DNA of 64,000 nt from Halorubellus litoreus. GTDB lineage: Archaea > Halobacteriota > Halobacteria > Halobacteriales > Natrialbaceae. Shown in pieces: positions 16,127 to 23,820 of this stretch; position 1 is the first letter of the stretch; the number at the start of each line of letters is the position of its first letter. The translations under genes and the position numbers were made by a program. The notes under the pieces are model-generated. The model ran no database searches and had not been told where the DNA came from. It saw nothing but the letters and a program-made list of their open reading frames with translations. The DNA is taken from the NCBI RefSeq assembly GCF_037081675.1, contig NZ_JAZAQL010000001.1, forward strand, positions 868,001-932,000, read 5' to 3'.

Positions 16127-18088
16127 TTACTCGTCGTATATCGACGCGACCGCGTCCGCGTACCGCTCCAGGATGTTCCGGCGCTTCTTCTTCATCGTCG
16201 GCGTCAACATGTCGTTGTCCTCCGTGAACTCCTCGTCGACCACGCGGAACTTCTTGATCTGCTCGTATGACTCGAAGTCCGGGTTCACGCGGTCGACCTC
16301 CTCGCTGATACGGTCGTGGACGTACTCGTGCTCTGCCGCCGCCGCGTCCGCCTCGGGCAGCGCCACGTCGTCGTCGACCGCCTGCTCGCGGAGGTACTCG
16401 AAGTTCGGCACCATCAGCGCACCGACGAACTTCTCGCCGTCCCCGACGACCATGCACTGCTCGACGACCTGCGACGAGGCGAACGCGTCCTCGATCGGCG
16501 CCGGCGCCACGTTCTTCCCCGTCGACAACACGAGGATCTGCTTCGAGCGCTCCCGGAACTCCACGAACCCGTCCTCGCGCCGATGCACGACGTCACCCGT
16601 CCGGAACCAGTCGTCGCCACCGTCGTCGGCGGGCGTGAACGCCGCGTCGGTCTCCTCGGGCTTGTTCCAGTACCCCTCGGTGACGTTCGGCCCTCGCGCC
16701 AGCAGCTCGCCGACCTCGCCGGGGTCGTCGGCGAACGGCGCCTGCTCGACCGCCGCCTCGTCCACCCGCAGTTCGACGCCCGGGAGCGGATACCCGATCG
16801 TCCCGATCTCGGGTTGCTCGGGCGGATTCACCGTCAACACCGGCGCCGTCTCCGTCAACCCGTACCCCTCGAGGATGGGGAGCCCCATCCCGTGATAGAG
16901 CGCGCAGAGTTCCGCGGAGAGACTCCCACCGCCCGAGATGAGCATCTCGACGTTCCCACCGAGCGCATCCCGGACCTGCTGGAAGACGAGGCGGTCCGCG
17001 ACGCTCGCCTTCGCACGCAACGCCAACCCCGGGTCGTCGGTCGTATGGTACTCGACGCCGACGTCCGTCGCCCAGTTGAAGATGCGTTCCTTCACCGACG
17101 ATTCCGTCGCCTGCTCGCGGATGGCGTCGTAGATCTTCTCGTAGACGCGCGGAACGCTCGTCGCCGCCGTCGGCGACACGAGCGAGAAGTCCTCCTGGAG
17201 CGTGTCCGGGCTCTCCGCGTACGCCACGCACGCACCGGACCCGAACATCAGGAAGTGCCCCGCCAGCCGCTCGAAGACGTGCGCGAGCGGCAGGTACGAG
17301 ACGGCGCGCGTATCCGCGTCGATGCTCGGGAGGCCCTCGCGGTCCGGACGCGGCCCGAACCGCTTCCGGATCATGTTCACGTTCGACCGGAAGTTCCCGT
17401 GCGTGAGTTGGACGCCCTTCGGTTGCCCGGTCGTCCCGCTCGTGTAGATGAGGCTCGCCAGGTCGTCGAACTCGCGCGCATCGACCCACTCCAGATACGT
17501 GTCCTCGTCGAAGTGCTTCGAGCCGAGGTCGTGGACCTCGTCGAGCGTGTAGATGTCGTCGCGACGCTGATGTCGTCGCTCCTCGAGCGTACTCATCGAG
17601 ACGATGAACTCGAGGTCGAGGTCGTCCTCGACCGCGATGACGCGCCGGAGCATGTCCTCGTTCTCGACGACGACCGACGTCGCGTCCGGGTCCGACAGCA
17701 GGTACCGAACCTGGTTCTTCGACGACCCGGCGTACACGGTCGTGACGACCGCGCCCGCCGACAGGAGCCCGAAGTCGCACTGCGCCCACTCCATGCGGGT
17801 GTGCGAGAACAACCCGACGCGGTCGCTCGGCTCGACGCCGAGTTCACGGAATCCGGTCGCGAGATGCGCGACGATCGTCCGCATGTCCTCGTAGCTGATG
17901 GCACGGAATTCACCGTCCGGCGCCCCCGGGAGCACCGATTGCGTCATCGCACGGTCGTACACGCCGCCCTTGTACATCTGCGCGGGCCGGTTCGCGTTCC
18001 GCTGGGCGCTATCTTCGAACAATCGTGCGAGGTTCGTCTCCCCTGTGACCTCGTCCTCGTACTCCGTCTCCGCGTCCCGCCAGTCCAT
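16127..18088 (-). CDS. Long-chain acyl-CoA synthetase (AMP-forming), copy 3
   Basis: A 653-residue member of the triplet and the most diverged. It keeps YTSGTTGQPKGVQLTHGN, GYGLTETAPVLTVNP, YWNKPEETDAAF, WFRTGD and LSTGKNVAPAPIEDAF. Its own promoter (GGTTTTATC about 27-35 nt upstream of the ATG) shows it is transcribed independently of copies 1 and 2. The replaced receptor-like loop (STLEERRHQRRDDIYT) and C-terminal domain (DDDVALPEADAAAA) differ from the others, so it probably handles a different acyl substrate; this is inference. Confidence 0.92.
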   Translation of the reverse strand: MDWRDAETEYEDEVTGETNLARLFEDSAQRNANRPAQMYKGGVYDRAMTQSVLPGAPDGEFRAISYEDMRTIVAHLATGFRELGVEPSDRVGLFSHTRMEWAQCDFGLLSAGAVVTTVYAGSSKNQVRYLLSDPDATSVVVENEDMLRRVIAVEDDLDLEFIVSMSTLEERRHQRRDDIYTLDEVHDLGSKHFDEDTYLEWVDAREFDDLASLIYTSGTTGQPKGVQLTHGNFRSNVNMIRKRFGPRPDREGLPSIDADTRAVSYLPLAHVFERLAGHFLMFGSGACVAYAESPDTLQEDFSLVSPTAATSVPRVYEKIYDAIREQATESSVKERIFNWATDVGVEYHTTDDPGLALRAKASVADRLVFQQVRDALGGNVEMLISGGGSLSAELCALYHGMGLPILEGYGLTETAPVLTVNPPEQPEIGTIGYPLPGVELRVDEAAVEQAPFADDPGEVGELLARGPNVTEGYWNKPEETDAAFTPADDGGDDWFRTGDVVHRREDGFVEFRERSKQILVLSTGKNVAPAPIEDAFASSQVVEQCMVVGDGEKFVGALMVPNFEYLREQAVDDDVALPEADAAAAEHEYVHDRISEEVDRVNPDFESYEQIKKFRVVDEEFTEDNDMLTPTMKKKRRNILERYADAVASIYDE

Positions 18089-18113
18089 ACCACACGATTA
18101 TCCACCCAGGTAC

Positions 18114-18122
18114 GATAAAACC
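18114..18122 (-). promoter_or_regulatory. TATA box of acyl-CoA synthetase copy 3
   Basis: GGTTTTATC on the minus strand, centred about 30 nt before the ATG at 18088. It supports independent transcription of this paralogue. Confidence 0.65.
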
Positions 18123-18154
18123 CCTGAACCGAACGACCGTTTACGCACCGCGGC

Positions 18155-18285
18155 TTCAAGTCGGAAGCCGCGGCCAACGCGAGCGTGCCCTGACCCGTCA
18201 CCGCGCGTCGACCCACCCCCTGCCGCGAGGCGAACGAACGTGACCCTCGACGCCCACCCCGGGCCAGCGCGACGACTCGACGCGC
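18155..18285 (+). ncRNA. Candidate structured RNA, family copy C (promoter included)
   Basis: TTCAA at 18155 is followed after 8 nt by CCGCGGC (18168-18174) and after 10 nt by GTG (18185), the same spacing as copies at 34425 and 50991. After GTG-CCC-TGA comes a 7-bp helix GCGTCGA/TCGACGC (18205-18211 with 18247-18253) enclosing a CGAGGCGAACG segment that resembles the GAGACGGGAG core of the other copies. Here the TTCAA box also sits in the loop of a 10-bp inverted repeat (18148-18173), which could instead be a terminator-like hairpin. No protein is plausible. It runs antisense toward the mutS 3' end. Confidence 0.35.
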
Positions 18286-18333
18286 GACCCACATCACCCA
18301 ATAGTCGCCCGCACGCCCCCAGGGACAGCCACC

Positions 18334-18389
18334 GCGACCGCTACTCGCCGTCGTCACCAACCTTCCAGCGACCGCTACTCGCCGTCGTC
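18334..18389. repeat. 22-bp direct repeat duplicating the mutS 3' end
   Basis: GCGACCGCTACTCGCCGTCG... occurs at 18334-18355 and 18368-18389 (34-bp period). The second copy holds the last codons and stop of mutS, so the final DDGE-stop is repeated just downstream of the gene. Confidence 0.85.
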
Positions 18390-21104
18390 CAACCGCTCCT
18401 GCCACGCCTGCACGCGAGACAACAGCTCGACCGGTGCCGTCGCCGCCACGTCCACGTCCGCGAGTTCCGCGAGCACCTCGCGCTCGCGTTCGCTGAGCGC
18501 ATCGTCGCCCTCGCCAGCGGTGCGCTCGCCGGCCACGTCGTCGTCCCGCGCCTCGACCACGTCGTCGCCACCGGTCGCGTCCGCGGTCGTCGCCCCGCCG
18601 TCCGCCGACGCCGACCCTGCACCGTCGTCGCTCGCGCGGAGACTCCCGCTCTCGAGGTCGAACACGACCTGCTGGGTCCCGCCACCCGTCCCGCCGTCGC
18701 TCCCGCGCGCCTCGATGGCCTCGTCCTCGCGTAGCCTGTCGAGGACCTCCCGAGAGCGGTCGACGACCGGACTCGGCACTCCAGCCAGGTCCGCGACGTG
18801 CACGCCGTACGAACGGTCCGTCGGGCCCTCGCGGACGGTCCGGAGGAACGTGACGTCGCCGTCGCGCTCGTCCGCCGCGACGTGCACGTTCACCACGCGT
18901 TCGAGGTGGTCGGCGAGCGTCGTCAGCTCGTGGTAGTGCGTCGCGAACAGCGTCTTCGCGCGCACCTCGTTGTGGAGGTACTCCGTCGCCGCCCACGCGA
19001 TACTGATGCCGTCGTACGTCGCCGTACCGCGGCCGACCTCGTCGAGGATGACGAGCGATTCCTCGGTGGCGGTGTGGAGGATGTTCGCGAGTTCGGTCAT
19101 CTCCACCATGAACGTCGACCGGCCCTGCGCGAGCTCGTCGAGTGCGCCGACCCTGGTGAAGACGCCGTCGACGACGCCGACGGTCGCGCCGTCGGCAGGC
19201 ACGAAGCTCCCGACCTGCGCGAGCAGGACGACGAGCGCGGTCTGGCGCATGTACGTGGACTTCCCGCTCATGTTCGGGCCGGTGACGACCGCGAACCGCC
19301 GGTCGTCGTCGAGGTGGAGGTCGTTCGGCACGAACTCCGTGGTCTGCTCGACGACGGGGTGTCGGCCGGCGTCGACGTCGAGGACGTCCTCGTGCGTGAG
19401 TTCGGGGCGCGTCCAGTCGTTCGCGACGGCGTGCTCGGCGAAGCTCGCGAACGCGTCGACGCGCGCGAACGCTCGACCGACGTCCTGCAAGAGTGCGGCG
19501 TGCTCGGCGACCTCCTCGCGAAGGGTCTCGAAGCGGTCGCGTTCCAGGTCGCTCCGGCGGTCCTCGAGCTGGACGAGGTCGCGCTCGCGTTCCTCGAGTT
19601 CGTCGGTGACGAACCGCCGCGAGTTCTTCAAGGTCTTCACCTCGCGGAACCGCTCGGGCATCCGGTCGGCTTCGCTCTTCCCGACCTGGACGTACCAGCC
19701 GTCGGTCTTGTTCCGGTCGACGGTGACGTGCGTGAGTCCCGTCTCCTGTTTGACGGTGGCTTCGAGCGTGTCGAAGTACTCCTGGGCGGCTTCGTGGCGG
19801 TCGCGGGCGTCGTCGATGGCGTCGTCGTAGCCGCGAGCGAAGATGCCGCCCTGGGTCGTCGTCTGCGGTGGGTCGTCGACGAGTGCGGCGTCGAGTTCGT
19901 CGTGGAGGTCGGCGGCGCGCTCGCGGGTATCGGCGTCCAGCACGGTGGCGAGCGGGCTGTCGGCGAGCGTCGGGTCGTCGACGATGCGGTCGTGGACGAC
20001 GGGGACGAGCGCGAGCGTGTCTCGGGCTCTCGCGAGGTCGCGTGGGTCGGCGCTCCCGCTCGTGGCTTTCGACGCGAGGCGTTCCAGGTCGTAGGCGTCC
20101 GCGAGGTGTTCGCGGAGGCCGTCGCGCGCGAGTGCGGCGGTGGCGAGTGCGTCAACGGCGGCCTGGCGGTCGCGGAGCGCGTCGACGTCGCGACGCGGGC
20201 GCTGGAGCCACGCGGCGAGCAGGCGACGGCCGGCGCTCGTGACGGTGTGGTCGACGGTCGCGAGCAGCGACCCCTCAGAGCCGCCCTGCATCGTCTCGGT
20301 GAGTTCCAGGTTCCGCTGGGTGGTCGCGTCGAGCGTGACGCGGTCGTCGTCGGCGAGCGTCCGCACTCGCGTCATGGAGGCGAGCACGCCGGCGTCTGTC
20401 GCGTCGACGTACGCGAGGACGGCGCCGGCGGCGCGGACGGCGGCGTCGGTCGCGCCGACGCTCTCGAACGTCTCCCGCCCGAAGTGCTCGCGGGCGACGT
20501 GGGTCGCTCTCCCGGGTGCGAACGCCTCGTCGTCGTGGAGCGTCAGTCGGGCGTCGGTGTGGTCGCGGAGTCGGTCGAGGGCGTCGTCGTCCCTGACGCC
20601 GGGGCCGGGGATGATCTCGGCGGGGTCGAACCGGTAGCATTCCGAGAGGGCGGCGTCGACGTCGTCGGTGCTGGTGACGACGAACTGGCCGGTGGTGACG
20701 TCCGCGAACGCGAGGCCGTACGCGTCGCCGTCGTCGACGATGGCGGCGAGATAGCGCGCGTCCGCGTCGGTCGTCTCGAGGAGCGTCCCTGGTGTGACGA
20801 CGCGCGTGATGGCGCGTTCGGGGCCGTCCGCGCCGTCGTGCTGGTCGGCGACCGCGACGCGGTACCCGCGCTCGACGAGGCCCTTCAGGTACGGCGTGAG
20901 GTCGGCGACGGGGACGCCAGCCATCGGGTACGACCCGCCCTGGCTGGACTTCTCGCTCGTCTTCAGGTCGAGTTCGTCCGCGACGAGTTCCGCGTCGTCG
21001 CCGAAGAACTCGTAGAAGTCACCGACCTGCATCGCGAGCACGTCCGCGTCGGTCTCCTCTTTGAGTGCGAGGAACTCGCCGACGATTCCCGTCGCCGCTG
21101 GCAT
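18375..21104 (-). CDS. mutS: DNA mismatch repair protein MutS
   Basis: A 909-residue MutS1-type mismatch recognition ATPase. The mismatch-reading Phe-x-Glu lies in GDFYEFF (residues 28-34). Connector, lever and clamp domains follow, including NKTDGWYVQVGKS. The ABC-type ATPase has Walker A TGPNMSGKST (608-617), Walker B LDEVGRGT (687-694) and FATHYHEL. An acidic, low-complexity linker of about 80 residues (near 800-880) precedes a short C-terminal helical domain, normal for haloarchaea. GTTTTACG about 27 nt before the ATG is the likely TATA box. No mutL is adjacent. Confidence 0.97.
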   Translation of the reverse strand: MPAATGIVGEFLALKEETDADVLAMQVGDFYEFFGDDAELVADELDLKTSEKSSQGGSYPMAGVPVADLTPYLKGLVERGYRVAVADQHDGADGPERAITRVVTPGTLLETTDADARYLAAIVDDGDAYGLAFADVTTGQFVVTSTDDVDAALSECYRFDPAEIIPGPGVRDDDALDRLRDHTDARLTLHDDEAFAPGRATHVAREHFGRETFESVGATDAAVRAAGAVLAYVDATDAGVLASMTRVRTLADDDRVTLDATTQRNLELTETMQGGSEGSLLATVDHTVTSAGRRLLAAWLQRPRRDVDALRDRQAAVDALATAALARDGLREHLADAYDLERLASKATSGSADPRDLARARDTLALVPVVHDRIVDDPTLADSPLATVLDADTRERAADLHDELDAALVDDPPQTTTQGGIFARGYDDAIDDARDRHEAAQEYFDTLEATVKQETGLTHVTVDRNKTDGWYVQVGKSEADRMPERFREVKTLKNSRRFVTDELEERERDLVQLEDRRSDLERDRFETLREEVAEHAALLQDVGRAFARVDAFASFAEHAVANDWTRPELTHEDVLDVDAGRHPVVEQTTEFVPNDLHLDDDRRFAVVTGPNMSGKSTYMRQTALVVLLAQVGSFVPADGATVGVVDGVFTRVGALDELAQGRSTFMVEMTELANILHTATEESLVILDEVGRGTATYDGISIAWAATEYLHNEVRAKTLFATHYHELTTLADHLERVVNVHVAADERDGDVTFLRTVREGPTDRSYGVHVADLAGVPSPVVDRSREVLDRLREDEAIEARGSDGGTGGGTQQVVFDLESGSLRASDDGAGSASADGGATTADATGGDDVVEARDDDVAGERTAGEGDDALSEREREVLAELADVDVAATAPVELLSRVQAWQERLDDGE

Positions 21105-21172
21105 ACGCGTTCCTCAGTTCCGCCGGGCGTAAAACCGCTCCGTTCCGCGGAACGTAGTCGTCGGTTCGAGTC

Positions 21173-21352
21173 GGCGAGGCGTCGAGGGCGTGGGCGAGGG
21201 TGAGGTCGTTGGCGAGAGCGAAGGCGAGGGCGAGGGTGAGGTCGTTGGCGAGGCGTCGAGGGCGTGGGCGAGGGTGAGGTCGTTGGCGAGAGCGATGGCG
21301 AGGGCGAAAGCGCGAGCGATGGCGAGGGCGAAAGCGCGAGCGATGGCGAGGG
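21173..21352. repeat. Complex GA-rich tandem repeat between divergent genes
   Basis: A 49-bp unit starting GGCGAGGCGTCGAGGGCG occurs at 21173-21221 and 21247-21295 (74-bp period). A 24-bp unit starting GATGGCGAGGGCGAAAGC then repeats from 21294 to 21341 with a partial third copy. The plus strand is strongly purine-rich. All of it lies between the mutS promoter and the promoter of the small membrane gene. Encoded peptides are low complexity, so it is non-coding. Confidence 0.85.
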
Positions 21353-21393
21353 GGTCACAAGAGTTAACTCGGGTGCGAGCACCGGTTCGGGGT

Positions 21394-21588
21394 ATGGCTC
21401 GCGGTGGGAACGACCACGACCGGAATCGGCTGATTCGCGCTCTCGTGTACTTCCTGGTTGCGTTCGTGGCGACGCCGGTTCTCGGCGTGGTGTTCCGCGT
21501 GGAGGTCGGCATCTCGTTCCTGATGGGTGGGGCGCTCGGAATATGTCTGGTCGTGGCCACGTTCGTGCTCGCGTCGACCGGACTCTGA
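21394..21588 (+). CDS. Small two-helix membrane protein
   Basis: Sixty-four residues: a charged N-terminus MARGGNDHDRNRLIRA followed by two hydrophobic helices (about 17-34 and 40-62) joined by FRVEVGIS. The ATG at 21394 follows a GTTAACTC box about 30 nt upstream, typical for a leaderless gene. The open frame upstream is repeat-derived and not protein-like. No family is recognised; a small inner-membrane protein is the most that can be said. Confidence 0.65.
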   Translation: MARGGNDHDRNRLIRALVYFLVAFVATPVLGVVFRVEVGISFLMGGALGICLVVATFVLASTGL

Positions 21589-21607
21589 ACGCCACCCACC
21601 CGCGTTT

Positions 21608-21617
21608 GTTTATAAAC
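21608..21617 (+). promoter_or_regulatory. Palindromic TATA box GTTTATAAAC
   Basis: A perfect 10-bp palindrome centred about 51 nt before the ATG of the HalX regulator. Transcription would start near 21638, giving a short leader to ATG 21664 and ruling out the in-frame ATG at 21634. Its symmetry could permit initiation in both directions. Confidence 0.65.
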
Positions 21618-21663
21618 ATCTGCCGTATAGTTCATGGTTAGTGGCCCTGTATGTCGGCCGTAC

Positions 21664-22224
21664 ATGACTGAGGACGCGTGCGTGCTCGTCGTCGACGACG
21701 AAGTCCGGCTGGCCGACATGTTCTCGCGGGTGGTGGGACGCCGACACGAGACACGGACGGCGTACAGTGGCGAGGAAGCCCTGGAAGTCGTCGACGACGA
21801 CGTCGACGTCGTGCTCTTGGACCGGCGGATGCCCGACAAGACGGGCGACGAGGTGCTCCGCGAGGTGAAGGCGGCTCGCGTGAACTGTCGCGTCGTGATG
21901 GTGACGGCGGTCGACCCGGAGATGGACGTCCTGAAGCTCCCGTTCGACGATTACCTCTGCAAGCCCGTCGAGACGGACGTCCTCCTCGACGTGGTCGACC
22001 AGCAACTGGAGGCCCAGGCGTACGACGACCGTCTCACGGAGTACATGAGCGTCGTCGCGAAACTCGGCGTCCTGGAGGCGACCGCGGCCGAACGCGACCT
22101 CGTCGACCGGGACGCGTACGGCGAGTTGAAGACGCGGGAGGCTGCGCTCCGCGAGGACCTCGAGGACGCCCTGGACGAGTTCGACGACGTCGCGCGGGCG
22201 TTCCGAGCGATTCCACGCGCGTGA
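21664..22224 (+). CDS. HalX-domain response regulator
   Basis: A 186-residue two-component output protein. The receiver has the acidic triad DDE (11-13), phospho-acceptor Asp53 in LLDRRMP, Thr in VTAVDPE and Lys in CKPVE. The C-terminal 60 residues (DDRLTEYMSVVAKLGVLEA ... ALDEFDDVARAFRAI) are the helical HalX domain, a haloarchaeal module of unknown biochemical role. The start at 21664 (MTEDACVLVVDDE) fits the promoter position. No cognate histidine kinase is nearby, which is usual for orphan haloarchaeal regulators. Confidence 0.9.
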   Translation: MTEDACVLVVDDEVRLADMFSRVVGRRHETRTAYSGEEALEVVDDDVDVVLLDRRMPDKTGDEVLREVKAARVNCRVVMVTAVDPEMDVLKLPFDDYLCKPVETDVLLDVVDQQLEAQAYDDRLTEYMSVVAKLGVLEATAAERDLVDRDAYGELKTREAALREDLEDALDEFDDVARAFRAIPRA

Positions 22225-22272
22225 GTGTGTAGTCGTCGTCCACGCGCGTGAGTCGTCGCTCTTCTCGGCGTG

Positions 22273-23706
22273 TCAGCGTCGGTCGGCGAGCGTCGTGAGT
22301 CGGTCGGCGAGCGTCGTGAGTCGGTCGACGAGCGCGTCGGGCGTCTCGGTCGCGAGTTTCGTCATCGGTTCCTTGCCGTGTGCGCCGCGGTCGACGACGG
22401 CGACGGGCCGGTCGTCGTCGCCCCGGTAGGCCTGGTCGGCGCCCCAGTCCATCGTCCCGGGGGCGTCGGCGGGTTCGTCGCGGCGGTCGTACTCGCTGAC
22501 GGGCCAGTCGAGGGCGTCGAGCGCGTCGGCGACGCGGTCGTCGTAGCGGACGTTGACGGCGTACCGGAGTTCGGGGTGGTGTTCGCGAGCGGCGAGCAGG
22601 AATCGAGCGACGTGACTGGAGGCGCCGGGGCGGACGCCACCGGTCGCGCGCACGCCGCTGTGGGTGGTCGCGAGGCGGCCGTCGACGGCGACGGTGTCGG
22701 CGACCCGGTCCGCGTGCGGTGGGGCGCCGACGACGTTCGTGCCGACCTCCGGAAGGAGTGCGGCGACGGGAGCGGTCGCGTTCTCGAGCCTGGCGACGAC
22801 GCGCGAGACGTCGCGAGCGACCCGAGTGAGGTCGGCGCTGGTGCGTGCGTCGACGAGGTGCTGGACGCTCCCGGCGCCGTTGCCGACGTCGTGATGGTAG
22901 CGGACGGCGCGCTCCAGGAGGTCGGTCGCGGCGTCGACCGCGTCGACGAGGACTCCGTCGTCGGCGTTCTCGGCGGCGTCGCGTGCGAGGTGGGCGGTGA
23001 TGGCGGCGGAGAGCGTACAGCCGGAGCCGTGTGTGGCGGCGTCTCGGATGCGCGGATGCTCGAACGTGTGGACGTCGTCGTCGGTGACGAGGACGTCCGT
23101 GACGATATTCGAGTCGGTCACGGAGCGGTCGGTCTCCTGTGCGTCCTGGCTGTCGTTGAGGTGGCCGCCGGTGACGAGGACGGCGTCGACGCCGGTGTCG
23201 CGGATGGCGAGTGCGGCGTCGCGAGCGTCGGCGACGGTGTCGACGTCGCGGTCGGCGAGCACTGCGGCTTCGTCGACGTTCGGGGTGGCGAGCGTGGCGT
23301 CCGCGAGGAGGTCGTGGTACGCGCGTTCGGCGGTGCGGTCGAGGAGGCGGTCGCCGCTGGTCGCGACCATCACGGGGTCGACGACGACGGGCGCGTCGAG
23401 TGCGGCGAGCCGGTCGTGGACGGTCTCGACGACGTCGGCGGTGGCGAGCATCCCGGTCTTCGCGGCGGCGACCGCGAAGTCGTCGGTGACGGCGTCGACC
23501 TGGGCGGCGACCTCGTCGGTCGGGAGGACGTGCGTCGATTCCACGCCGCGCGTGTGCTGGGCGGTCGCGGCCGTGATAGCGCTCGTGCCGTGGACGTCGT
23601 GCGCGGCGAACGTCTGGAGGTCCGCCTGGACGCCAGCGCCGCCACCGGAGTCGCTGCCGGCGACGGTGAGGGCGACCGGACGTGTGACTGGTGCAGGCTC
23701 ACGCAT
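22273..23706 (-). CDS. thiDN: Bifunctional HMP(-P) kinase / thiamine-phosphate synthase ThiD-ThiN
   Basis: Residues 1-265 are ThiD, which phosphorylates hydroxymethylpyrimidine twice: VAGSDSGGGAGVQADLQTF, AAKTGMLAT, VVVDPVMVATSGDRLL and THGSGCTLSAAI. Residues about 285-470 are ThiN, the archaeal thiamine-phosphate synthase that replaces ThiE, with PEVGTNVVGA, RPGASSHVARFLLAA and GKEPMTKLA. The fusion is normal for archaea. The C-terminus carries a 7-residue duplication (DRLTTLA twice) caused by a 21-bp tandem repeat. A partial palindrome at 23718 may be an operator. Confidence 0.95.
   Translation of the reverse strand: MREPAPVTRPVALTVAGSDSGGGAGVQADLQTFAAHDVHGTSAITAATAQHTRGVESTHVLPTDEVAAQVDAVTDDFAVAAAKTGMLATADVVETVHDRLAALDAPVVVDPVMVATSGDRLLDRTAERAYHDLLADATLATPNVDEAAVLADRDVDTVADARDAALAIRDTGVDAVLVTGGHLNDSQDAQETDRSVTDSNIVTDVLVTDDDVHTFEHPRIRDAATHGSGCTLSAAITAHLARDAAENADDGVLVDAVDAATDLLERAVRYHHDVGNGAGSVQHLVDARTSADLTRVARDVSRVVARLENATAPVAALLPEVGTNVVGAPPHADRVADTVAVDGRLATTHSGVRATGGVRPGASSHVARFLLAAREHHPELRYAVNVRYDDRVADALDALDWPVSEYDRRDEPADAPGTMDWGADQAYRGDDDRPVAVVDRGAHGKEPMTKLATETPDALVDRLTTLADRLTTLADRR
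22280..22321. repeat. 21-bp in-frame tandem duplication at the thiDN 3' end
   Basis: Two abutting 21-bp copies (22280-22300 and 22301-22321) of a unit starting CGGTCGGCGAGCG. They lengthen the protein by seven residues without shifting the frame. Confidence 0.9.
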
Positions 23707-23717
23707 ACGCTAATCAC

Positions 23718-23734
23718 CAAGTGGTACCACCTTG
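23718..23734. promoter_or_regulatory. Near-palindrome upstream of thiDN
   Basis: CAAGTGGTACCACCTTG is an imperfect dyad 12-28 nt before the thiDN start, where it would overlap the promoter. Thiamine genes of many archaea are controlled by the HTH regulator ThiR; whether this is its site is conjecture. Confidence 0.4.
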
Positions 23735-23820
23735 TCGTTGTCGGTCTCGGTGATTGAATCGTCGTCGCCGAAGCCGCCGGTGCCAGGCTCGCACCTACCC
23801 GCCCGCCAATTCCGACCGCG

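Noticed and set aside
18798..21203. An 801-codon plus-strand open frame
   Set aside because: It mirrors mutS in antisense; composition is Gly/Arg/Val-rich with no motif.
21294..21352. Possible CRISPR-like short repeats
   Set aside because: 24-bp units are contiguous and purine-rich with no spacers.
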